A stretch of DNA of 64,000 bases from Streptomyces griseus (GTDB lineage Bacteria; Actinomycetota; Actinomycetes; Nanopelagicales; Nanopelagicaceae). The DNA lies in contig CAMCYO010000008.1 of the NCBI GenBank assembly GCA_945884695.1, positions 1 to 64,000 on the forward strand, given 5' to 3'. Below are positions 49,765 to 57,994 of the stretch, one piece after another; position 1 is the first letter of the stretch; each line of letters begins with the position of its first letter. The position numbers were made by a program, and so were the translations under genes. The notes beneath the pieces are model-generated. The model searched no databases. It was not told the DNA's origin and worked only from the letters and a program-made list of their open reading frames with translations.

Positions 49765-51234
49765 ATGCCAACTCTTGAAAAGCTATTGACAAAGAAGAAT
49801 CCCATTACCGTCGAGCAAAGTCATCGACTTCATGAAGTTATCGCAGATTGGCAACTCCTTTCAGATCTCTCCTTTGCAGATTTAATTCTCTGGGTTCCGA
49901 TTCGCAAAGATGCAAAGAGTTGGCCAACAGGCCACATTGCTGTTGCGCATATTCGCCCAACAACAGCAGCAACGGTTTTTGCTCACGATGTTATCGGTGA
50001 GCAAATTAATTGGGGAGCGCGGGGCCGGATAGACAGTGCTCTTTCTGATGGAGAAATTATTCGAGACTCTGAACCAGAACTAATTGGCGAGCTCATGATT
50101 AAAGAAGAAACAATTCCCGTAACTTTTCAAGGTCAAACCATTGCAGTTATTTCGCGACATCGAAACGCAGAGTTGATGAGATCTCCAAGCCGTCTTGAAT
50201 TAAATTATCGTGAAATCGCACATAGCCTTTACCGAATGGTTGCAGAAGGAACATTTCCTTATCCAGATGCCAGTGCACTTTTTGACCCTCTGCCTAGAGT
50301 TGGAGATGGTTTGATTCGCTTGGATACAAACGGAGTCATCTCATACGCAAGCCCAAACGCTCGTTCCGCGTTTAGTCGACTTGGTTGGGGAAATGAATTA
50401 GAAAGTAATTCTCTTGGCCAAATAACTGAATCACTAGCAAAGTCTCGTCAAGATCCACATGAAGAGGGAATGCGCAGTTCACTCAGTGGCAGAACTCTTA
50501 AGAGAGTTGAATGTGAAAATACTGGTGGAACAGTTGATTTATTAGTGATGCCAATAGTCCATGGTACTGACCGTGTTGGCGCGATTGTGTTGCTCCATAA
50601 CGTTACTGAACTTCGACGCAGAGAACGAGAATTGGTGACTAAGAATGCAACTATTAGAGAAATTCACCATAGAGTAAAGAATAATCTGCAAACCGTATCT
50701 GCATTGTTGCGGTTGCAATCCCGCAGAATTGAAGATTCGTCTGCACGTGAAGCGCTAGAGGAAGCGGTACGAAGAATTGCCTCTATTGCAATCGTTCATG
50801 AAACTTTGTCTAACAGCTCAGAGGAGTCAGTTGAATTCGATGAAGTACTCGACAGGTTACTTGCAAACGCGCTAGAGCTAAGCCCTCGCATGAGTGAGAT
50901 CGCAATTGAAAGGCAAGGTCTTGTCGGAACTCTCGAACCACGACTTGCAACCCCACTCGCACTTGTTGTTACAGAGTTAATTCACAATGCACTTGAGCAT
51001 GGGCTTTCAACGCAGGGAAGCCAGATGCGAATCATTGCTCAAAGGGATGGTAAGTCTTGTTCAATAAGTGTTGAAGATAATGGCGTGGGACTTCCTTCAG
51101 GATTTGAGCTCAGCACATCTGCGCAACTTGGGCTTCAGATAGTTCGAACGCTGACTCAAAATGAATTACAAGGCGAGTTGGCGATGGTTTCAAAAGATGC
51201 TGGAACTAGCGCATCAGTGAGCTTTCCTATCTAG
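49765..51234 (+). CDS. HisKA_2-type sensor histidine kinase, PdtaS-like
   Basis: TIREIHHRVKNNLQTVSALLRLQSRRIED; HATPase DNGVGLPSGF; adjacent to whiB1-like gene. Confidence 0.9.
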   Translation: MPTLEKLLTKKNPITVEQSHRLHEVIADWQLLSDLSFADLILWVPIRKDAKSWPTGHIAVAHIRPTTAATVFAHDVIGEQINWGARGRIDSALSDGEIIRDSEPELIGELMIKEETIPVTFQGQTIAVISRHRNAELMRSPSRLELNYREIAHSLYRMVAEGTFPYPDASALFDPLPRVGDGLIRLDTNGVISYASPNARSAFSRLGWGNELESNSLGQITESLAKSRQDPHEEGMRSSLSGRTLKRVECENTGGTVDLLVMPIVHGTDRVGAIVLLHNVTELRRRERELVTKNATIREIHHRVKNNLQTVSALLRLQSRRIEDSSAREALEEAVRRIASIAIVHETLSNSSEESVEFDEVLDRLLANALELSPRMSEIAIERQGLVGTLEPRLATPLALVVTELIHNALEHGLSTQGSQMRIIAQRDGKSCSISVEDNGVGLPSGFELSTSAQLGLQIVRTLTQNELQGELAMVSKDAGTSASVSFPI

Positions 51235-51503
51235 AAGTTGTTTTGGCTTTGCTCCATCAAACGTGCACGATTTCTGGCAGCACGTCGCTTAAGTGCACGT
51301 CGCTCATCTTCTGATAAGCCACCCCATACGCCAGCATCTTGACCGCTTTCTAGTGCCCAAGCCAAACAAGGATCTTTTACAATGCAACGCTGACAAACTT
51401 TTTTAGCTTCTTCAATTTGTGTTAATGCAGGGCCTGTATTTCCTACAGGAAAAAAGAGTTCGGGATCTTCATCTCTACAGGCAGATTGATGTCGCCAATC
51501 CAT
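51231..51503 (-). CDS. WhiB family regulator (WhiB1-like)
   Basis: SACRDEDPELFFPVGNTGPALTQIEEAKKVCQRCIVKDPCLAWALESGQDAGVWGGLSEDERRALKRR. Confidence 0.93.
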   Translation of the reverse strand: MDWRHQSACRDEDPELFFPVGNTGPALTQIEEAKKVCQRCIVKDPCLAWALESGQDAGVWGGLSEDERRALKRRAARNRARLMEQSQNNF

Positions 51504-51761
51504 GAGGTACCCACCCTTTCTCCTGAAACTTTCTTGTCTGTGACACTTCGGGCTTATGTTTTTCTGGTCACTCGTGAAGAATTTTTGAGCGTTCCAAGGG
51601 GTTGATTCTCCCTGCTATTGATTATTTTAACAAGGACAATTGCCGAAAGATTCCAATTAGTTAGGTGATTTACCTCGCTTACCACTCATTTGTTTTTCAT
51701 ATGTAAACTTTCACACGCTTATTTACAGCATCAGTCATTAAACCTTGTGGTAGCCCGCTTG

Positions 51762-51833
51762 TGCCCCCGGCAGGAATCGAACCTGCGCACCCGCCTCCGG
51801 AGGGCGGTGCTCTATCCCCTGAGCTACGGGGGC
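51762..51833 (-). tRNA. tRNA-Arg (anticodon CCG)
   Basis: Reverse complement GCCCCCG TA GCTC AGGGGATA GAGC A CCGCC CTCCGGA GGCGG GTGCG CAGG TTCGAAT CCTG CGGGGGC A; cloverleaf pairs; CCA not encoded. Confidence 0.95.
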
Positions 51834-51892
51834 GCACTTCATTAATCTATCAGCGAGTGGCGCCTTTAGGCGTGTGGCATCAGAATAGGCTG

Positions 51893-52423
51893 ATGATGGA
51901 GAGCGCATATTTTGCAACGGGATGTTTCTGGGGAGCCGAGCGACGGTTTTGGCAATTCAATGGCGTCATAAAAACAAGTGTTGGTTATATGGGGGGCACT
52001 CGACCACAACCCAACTATGAACATGTGTGCACTGGCGTGACTGGGCACGCAGAAATTGTCTGGCTCACTTTTGATACAGAAGTAATTTCTTACCAACGTT
52101 TACTTGAAGAGTTTTGGACGATGCATGATCCAACAACACTTAATTCTCAAGGCAATGACATTGGGACGCAGTATAGAAGCGTTATATTCACTACAACACC
52201 AGAACAGATGCAGACGGCTCAAGCGTCCAAGCAGATGTATCAAAATGAAATTACTAAATCAGGATATGGGTCGATTGTGACGGAAATACTTTCGGCAACG
52301 GGCATCACATATTGGCCAGCCGAGGAGTATCACCAGAGGTATTTAGAGAAAAATCCCAATGGATATGATTGCCATTCCTCAACGGGTGTTGCGTACCCAA
52401 CCAGTGCGCGGGCAAATCAATGA
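51893..52423 (+). CDS. msrA: Peptide methionine-S-sulfoxide reductase MsrA
   Basis: [50 protein letters not shown]; the track start at 51761 is translation across the tRNA. Confidence 0.95.
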   Translation: MMESAYFATGCFWGAERRFWQFNGVIKTSVGYMGGTRPQPNYEHVCTGVTGHAEIVWLTFDTEVISYQRLLEEFWTMHDPTTLNSQGNDIGTQYRSVIFTTTPEQMQTAQASKQMYQNEITKSGYGSIVTEILSATGITYWPAEEYHQRYLEKNPNGYDCHSSTGVAYPTSARANQ

Positions 52424-52809
52424 TTAATGAAGATGAATTAAAGGCCCGCCTTGATCCTCTCTCTTATGAGGTCTTGCGACATGGAGCCACGGAACGTCCA
52501 TTCACGGGTGAATATGTAGATACCGAGACAGTGGGAGTTTATAAATGTAAGGCTTGCTCGGCCGAACTCTTTCGGAGTCAAACGAAGTTTCATTCAGGAT
52601 GTGGTTGGCCATCTTTTTATGCACCCACTCAAGATGATGCTGTTGTATTAATTGAAGATCGTTCCTTAGCACCGCGCGTAAGGACCGAAGTGCGTTGCGC
52701 AAAATGTAATTCTCATCTGGGCCATGTATTTGAAGGCGAAGGTTACGATGTTCCAACGGATCAACGCTGGTGCATTAACTCTGTATCACTGATTTTAGAA
52801 GCAAAGTAA
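52420..52809 (+). CDS. msrB: Peptide methionine-R-sulfoxide reductase MsrB
   Basis: [29 protein letters not shown]...[33 protein letters not shown]. Confidence 0.95.
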   Translation: MINEDELKARLDPLSYEVLRHGATERPFTGEYVDTETVGVYKCKACSAELFRSQTKFHSGCGWPSFYAPTQDDAVVLIEDRSLAPRVRTEVRCAKCNSHLGHVFEGEGYDVPTDQRWCINSVSLILEAK

Positions 52810-52890
52810 CTTCTACTTCACCAGTTAACAGGCCATGGCCTAAACCTTCAAACGCATATAACCCCAGATAACTATGGAATACTTCTTTCT

Positions 52891-54042
52891 ATGGCCGATG
52901 TAGAAGTCAGAGCACTTTCCCCAGAGGAAATGCGCACTCACAGAAGTGAAAAATGGCATGACTCTCCCGCCGATGTCCTTCCACTACCCGTTGCCGAAAT
53001 GGATTTTGAGATTGCACAGCCCATTCGAGATCTGCTTACCGAAATGGTTGCGCGCTCTGATTTGGGGTATTTAGGATCCATTCCTGAATTAGGAATTTCG
53101 TTTGCAAAGTTTGCTAAGTCACGATGGCAATGGAGCATTGATCCTCAACAAATTCACACCGTTACCGATGTTGGAGTTGGAGTTGTTGAGGTATTGCGTT
53201 TATTTACCAAGCCAGGGGATAAAGTGCTTCTTAGTTCTCCGATTTATCACAACTTTTATACCTGGATTAAAGAAACCGGTGTTGAAAAGGTAGATGTTCC
53301 ATTTTTGCAAAATGAAAATGGTTGGCATATTGATTTTGAAGGCATAGAGAAGGCATATAAATCTGGTATCAAAGTCCACCTTTTATGTAGCCCGCATAAT
53401 CCCATTGGCCGCGTTTATCTCAAAGAAGAGCTTGTACAGATTGCGCAATTGGCACATGAGCACGGAGTTATCGTGATTAGTGATGAGATTCATGCACCTT
53501 TAACATTTGCAGAATCTACCTTCATACCATTTTTGACCCTAGGCCCTGTTGCCCAAGAAGTTGGTGTGACGATTACCGCGGCAAGTAAAGCGTGGAACAT
53601 AGCCGGGCTTAAGTGCGCAATTATTGTTACCCAGAGTGAGGCAATGGATAAGAAACTTTCTGCGCTGCCACCTGCTACTCACTATCGCGCCTCACTTCTA
53701 GGAGCCTTTGCAACGGCAACAGCATTTGCTGATTGTGAGCCGTGGCTTGATGCCGTTTTGAAAAAACTCGATGGCAATCGGCAATTCCTAAAGAAATTAC
53801 TCAGCCAGAAATTGCCAACAGTGGGTTACCGAATTCCAGAATGTAGCTACTTAGCATGGATTGATTTATCCTCCCTCAATCTAGGTGAAAATCCCACGAA
53901 GATTTTCCTGGAAAAAGGGAAAGTGGCTTTTAATGCCGGCCAAACTTTTGGTCCACAATCTTCACAATTTACCCGCCTGAATTTTGCCACTAGCCAGGAT
54001 GTATTAAGTGAAGCCGTTAATCGCATGATGCAAGCGCTCTAA
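52891..54042 (+). CDS. MalY/PatB family aminotransferase (cystathionine beta-lyase-like)
   Basis: DVLPLPVAEMDFEIAQPI; HNPIGRVYLKEEL; TAASKAWNIAGLKCA. Confidence 0.9.
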   Translation: MADVEVRALSPEEMRTHRSEKWHDSPADVLPLPVAEMDFEIAQPIRDLLTEMVARSDLGYLGSIPELGISFAKFAKSRWQWSIDPQQIHTVTDVGVGVVEVLRLFTKPGDKVLLSSPIYHNFYTWIKETGVEKVDVPFLQNENGWHIDFEGIEKAYKSGIKVHLLCSPHNPIGRVYLKEELVQIAQLAHEHGVIVISDEIHAPLTFAESTFIPFLTLGPVAQEVGVTITAASKAWNIAGLKCAIIVTQSEAMDKKLSALPPATHYRASLLGAFATATAFADCEPWLDAVLKKLDGNRQFLKKLLSQKLPTVGYRIPECSYLAWIDLSSLNLGENPTKIFLEKGKVAFNAGQTFGPQSSQFTRLNFATSQDVLSEAVNRMMQAL

Positions 54043-54062
54043 ATTCCCAATAGGCTTATCGT

Positions 54063-55178
54063 ATGTCGGAAAAAGAGCTCAGTCCTGAAACGTTAGTGGT
54101 TAGCGCTGGGCGTCCACCAGTTGAAGATGACGCTGGCATCAATTCTGCAATTTCAATGAATGCAACGCGTCATGCAGGCGGATCAATTGGATACGGAAGA
54201 TATGGAAATGAAAATTGGAGCGCACTCGAAGCCGCCATTGGAGCACTAGAGGGTGGAAAAACTTTAGTTTTTTCTTCAGGTAACGCTGCCATTAGCGCAG
54301 TATTTTCTTTATTACCTATTGGCAGCGTTATAACAGCATCACATCAGGGTTATAGCGGAGTAATGACGCTACTTAAAACCTTAGAAGCAGCTGGCCGAAT
54401 TGAGGTGCGTTATGTGGATGTATCAAATACTGTCGAGGTTTTAGATGCGCTCCCAGGAACGTCACTTCTTTGGCTTGAATCTCCAACAAATCCAATGCTT
54501 GATATTGCAGATCTGCCTACTCTGATTAACGCGGCTAAGAAAGCTGGAGTAGGTGTTGGCATTGACAATACTTTTGCCACCCCTCTCAATCAGAACCCTT
54601 TGTCTATGGGCGCTGACATAGTTATGCATTCGGTTACCAAATTTATTTCAGGCCATAGTGATATTTTAATGGGCTCACTTTCAACTAATGATCTGGCACT
54701 ATTTGCCCGACTAGAGGAAGTTCGCAAATTTAACGGCGCGATTGCCGGCCCTTTTGAATCATGGTTAGCACTTCGAGGACTGAGAACTTTGGCGGTGCGC
54801 CTAGAACGTGGCCAAAGTAGCGCTCTTGAATTAGCCAAACGCCTTTCTGTTCATCCTGCTGTATATCGAGTTCATTACCCTGGTTTAGTTTCTGATCCAC
54901 ATCACAACTTGGCCAAATCCTTTATGAAGGGTTTTGGCGCAGTTTTTTCCTTTGAGTTACATGCTGGCGCTAAGGCAGCCGACACCCTCTGTTCATCTTC
55001 ACTTCTTATTTCCAATGCAACAAGTTTGGGCGGAGTTGAAACACTTTGGGAAAGACGCAGGCGCTGGTCGGGGGAGAGTTCCAGCGTGCCCGAGAGCTTG
55101 ATACGAGTTTCGGTTGGGTGTGAAAACATTGAAGACCTATGGGCTGATATTGATCAAGGGCTGAAAAGGATTAAGTAA
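54063..55178 (+). CDS. Cystathionine gamma-synthase/lyase family PLP enzyme
   Basis: YGRYGNENWSALEAAIGALEGGKTLVFSSGNAAI; DIVMHSVTKFISGHSDILMG. Confidence 0.92.
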   Translation: MSEKELSPETLVVSAGRPPVEDDAGINSAISMNATRHAGGSIGYGRYGNENWSALEAAIGALEGGKTLVFSSGNAAISAVFSLLPIGSVITASHQGYSGVMTLLKTLEAAGRIEVRYVDVSNTVEVLDALPGTSLLWLESPTNPMLDIADLPTLINAAKKAGVGVGIDNTFATPLNQNPLSMGADIVMHSVTKFISGHSDILMGSLSTNDLALFARLEEVRKFNGAIAGPFESWLALRGLRTLAVRLERGQSSALELAKRLSVHPAVYRVHYPGLVSDPHHNLAKSFMKGFGAVFSFELHAGAKAADTLCSSSLLISNATSLGGVETLWERRRRWSGESSSVPESLIRVSVGCENIEDLWADIDQGLKRIK

Positions 55179-55235
55179 GAATCGGGAAGTGTTTTGAGTT
55201 CTGCAAAAGAGTGAAAAGTAGAGTATTTTAGGACC

Positions 55236-55385
55236 ATGTTCAAAGTCATCCGACGCGTAGTGACTGTGGCTGGACTAGCCATTTTATCTTTTCGCGCTGT
55301 GGCCTCATTTCTTTCTTGGGTAGAAAAACAAGAAGATGGCCCCCAGAATGTTTGGGTAGATGATGATGAATTCGAAGATGCCTGA
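55236..55385 (+). CDS. 49-aa hypothetical small protein
   Basis: MFKVIRRVVTVAGLAILSFRAVASFLSWVEKQEDGPQNVWVDDDEFEDA; preceded by TATTTT-N6-ATG; overlaps the next ORF by 8 bp. Confidence 0.6.
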   Translation: MFKVIRRVVTVAGLAILSFRAVASFLSWVEKQEDGPQNVWVDDDEFEDA

Positions 55386-55755
55386 GTACATTCCAGGAAC
55401 GTGCAATATCGGCAGCGGAGAAATTCGTAGAAGGCAGATAGTTGCACTTATTGGCACCGCGTTATCAGTTCTTTCGTCGATAGGAATGATCAGTTCCAAC
55501 GCACCACGTGGTGCACGAATTGGAATCTTTATACCTTTAGCAATTGCTTCCATCGGATGGGTTCAATCTAGAAAGAAATTTTGCTTAGCCTACGGATTCA
55601 TGGGAACTTTTAACTTTGGAAAATTAGGAAATATCTCCAGAGTCGCCGATTCTGCAAGTAAAGCAGCCGATCGCAAAACTGCACTGATGATTTTGGCACA
55701 AAGTCTGACTATTGCCGCCATACTTACATTGGCAGTTGTGGCACTACCCCTCTAA
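55378..55755 (+). CDS. Hypothetical membrane protein
   Basis: Hydrophobic 125-aa ORF coupled to the upstream small ORF. Confidence 0.6.
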   Translation: MPEYIPGTCNIGSGEIRRRQIVALIGTALSVLSSIGMISSNAPRGARIGIFIPLAIASIGWVQSRKKFCLAYGFMGTFNFGKLGNISRVADSASKAADRKTALMILAQSLTIAAILTLAVVALPL

Positions 55756-55776
55756 CTAGTGGATAGGCTTTGCATC

Positions 55777-56106
55777 ATGGAAATAATTATTCACGCCCGT
55801 CAAGCACAACTTGCAGATGATTTCAAAGGTATCGTTAAGGAAAAACTGAAATCAATGGATCGCTTTCATGTGTTGATGGAAAGAGTAGAGGTTGAAATAA
55901 TTCACGAAGCAAATCCAAGTCAGGGGAAGAATTCACATAAAGTTATTCTCACCGCGCGAGGTGCCGGACCACTTGTGAGAGCAGAGGCAACTGGATTTAA
56001 TGATGTAGCTGCATTTGACGAAGCAATCAAAAATTTTGAGTTGCAACTACGGAAAATTCATGAAAAAAGTAAAGATGTTAATCGAAGCTCTGTCAGGAAG
56101 CGCTAA
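55777..56106 (+). CDS. hpf: Ribosome hibernation promoting factor, N-terminal S30AE domain only (short)
   Basis: MEIIIHARQAQLADDFKGIVKEKLKSMDRFHVLMERVEVEIIHEANPSQGKNSHKVILTARGAGPLVRAEATGFNDVAAFDEAIKNFELQLRKIHEK. Confidence 0.88.
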   Translation: MEIIIHARQAQLADDFKGIVKEKLKSMDRFHVLMERVEVEIIHEANPSQGKNSHKVILTARGAGPLVRAEATGFNDVAAFDEAIKNFELQLRKIHEKSKDVNRSSVRKR

Positions 56107-56121
56107 GCCCCAAAGTAGTTT

Positions 56122-57027
56122 TTACTCGGCCCCAGCAATTCCACGAGTTGCAGTCAGGCTTGCAACTGTTGTAATAATCAATATCGTGACGATTGATCCA
56201 AGGCTCACTTCAAGGGAAATTTCAGGGATATGAACTCCTGCAATTTCATCCACCCCTACCCCGTGAAATGCTTCAAGAATCATCTTGATGCCAATGAAGC
56301 CAAGGATTATAGAAAGGCCTTTTGAAAGATAGATCAAACGCTTAAGAAGTCCGGTGAGTAAGAAGTACAGCTGGCGCAAACCCATGAGAGCGAAAATGTT
56401 GGCCGTAGTAACAATGTAAGCATTCTTAGTTAGCCCAAAAATTGCCGGTATTGAATCAAGAGAGAAAACTAAGTTGGTTAGGCCAAGTGCGACAAGTGCA
56501 ATGGTGAAGGTGCCTATTCCGCGTGCCCTCATAGCTGTAACGATTCGACCTTCCTTCCATTCACTTTCATCGCCACCTTCTTTAGCAAGGGTGTAAGCGG
56601 TATAAATCAAGAAGGCGCCAAAAAGGAAGAAGATGCTTGAAAAGCGCTCTATGAGTGCGGCTCCCATGGGAATCAGTGCGCCACGCATTGCAATAGTGAG
56701 CATGATTCCGAGCAAGAGCACCAGTTGTTGTTTTTCCTTCTTGATGTGTAGATGACCCAAAATAATAATAAATACGAAGATGTTATCTACAGAGAGCGCA
56801 TATTCAGTGAGCCAGCCTGCAAAGAATTCTTTCTGTCCTTGAGCGTCGGACCAGTTTGGAAGGAAGAATCCAAAAGTGATTGCAGCTCCGACATAGAAAA
56901 TAGTCCAGAATGCTGCTTCGAAAAGCGAGGTTTCCTTATTCCTGCGAGCAACGGCAAGGGCCAAATCAAAAGTTATGACAAAGGCCAATATGCCGATTGT
57001 GATAAACCAGGTGCTCAGGGAAACCAT
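56122..57027 (-). CDS. TerC family integral membrane protein
   Basis: EFFAGWLTEYALSVDNIFVFIIIL; LGLTNLVFSLDSIPAIFGLTKNAYIVTTANIFALMGLRQLYFLL. Confidence 0.93.
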   Translation of the reverse strand: MVSLSTWFITIGILAFVITFDLALAVARRNKETSLFEAAFWTIFYVGAAITFGFFLPNWSDAQGQKEFFAGWLTEYALSVDNIFVFIIILGHLHIKKEKQQLVLLLGIMLTIAMRGALIPMGAALIERFSSIFFLFGAFLIYTAYTLAKEGGDESEWKEGRIVTAMRARGIGTFTIALVALGLTNLVFSLDSIPAIFGLTKNAYIVTTANIFALMGLRQLYFLLTGLLKRLIYLSKGLSIILGFIGIKMILEAFHGVGVDEIAGVHIPEISLEVSLGSIVTILIITTVASLTATRGIAGAE

Positions 57028-57210
57028 GGGTGGGATTCTGCCATATTCTAGTAAAAGATTCAGAATTAAGGTTTTTGCAACTTCTGCTCGAGATCGCGCA
57101 GCAATTGCAGGAAAGTTTAAGCAACCCAATCAACAATAACTCTTCAATCTGCCTTTAACTCAGCAACACCCTGTGAACCTCAGTGAGGTTAGCCGGGTCA
57201 CACTCAATGT

Positions 57211-57963
57211 TTACGCTTGAGGAACTCTCAGTCCAACACTTCCGCCGTCTACACCTAATGCAGTGCCGGTTGTTGATGATGCTAATGGGCTTGCCAAGTA
57301 ACAAATAGCAAATGCAACTTCATCAGCAGTAACAAGGCGACCCATTGGTTGTCTAGCTTTAAGTGCTTTCTCAGTTGCAACGGGGTCGGGAGAGTTCGTA
57401 AGCAACCTACCAACCCACGGAGTATCTGCTGTGCCTGGTAGAACACAGTTGACTCTAATTCCTTCGCGAACATGATCAGAGGCCATTGCAAGGGTGAGTG
57501 AGTAGATCGCACCTTTACTTGCTGAATAGATTGCCCGTTGTGGGAGTCCGACCATTGCAACAAGGGAGCTCACATTAACAATTGCTGCGTGTTTGGATTT
57601 CCTTAAGTAAGGCAGAGATGCAGATGAAACTCGCGCAGTACCAACTACGTTGATATCTAGCACTCGGTGCCACTCTGCATCATCACCATCTGCAACGGTT
57701 CCTGTGGAACCAATACCTGCATTATTAATAACAATGTCTATTCCATCCATCTTTTTTGCAATGTCGTTAATGGAAGCGTTGACTGAGTCGCGATTTTGAA
57801 TATCGCAGATCACATAATTGACTCCCTCAATAGCGGAAAGAGGTTTTTGAAGATCAAGAACGCTCACTTTTGCTCCGCGCTCGGTAAGAGCTTTAGCCGT
57901 TGCATGGCCAATTCCGCTTGACCCTCCAGTAACGATTGCAGATAAGCCAGTGAAATCTTTCAT
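57211..57963 (-). CDS. Short-chain dehydrogenase/reductase
   Basis: IVTGGSSGIGHATAKALTERGAKV; NNAGIG; YSASKGAIYSLTLAMA. Confidence 0.93.
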   Translation of the reverse strand: MKDFTGLSAIVTGGSSGIGHATAKALTERGAKVSVLDLQKPLSAIEGVNYVICDIQNRDSVNASINDIAKKMDGIDIVINNAGIGSTGTVADGDDAEWHRVLDINVVGTARVSSASLPYLRKSKHAAIVNVSSLVAMVGLPQRAIYSASKGAIYSLTLAMASDHVREGIRVNCVLPGTADTPWVGRLLTNSPDPVATEKALKARQPMGRLVTADEVAFAICYLASPLASSTTGTALGVDGGSVGLRVPQA

Positions 57964-57994
57964 TTTCTTCTAGCGCGATTCATTAATGATTGGC

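Noticed and set aside
51761-51892. ORF-track extension MPPAGIEPAHPPPEGGALSPELRG... upstream of MsrA
   Set aside because: This is translation across the minus-strand tRNA-Arg gene; MsrA starts at 51893/51896
57028-57175. Manganese (yybP-ykoY) riboswitch upstream of TerC
   Set aside because: The leader would fit a TerC gene, but I could not find the conserved motif blocks, and a CAGAAT box 7 nt from ATG suggests a leaderless mRNA. A covariance search would settle it
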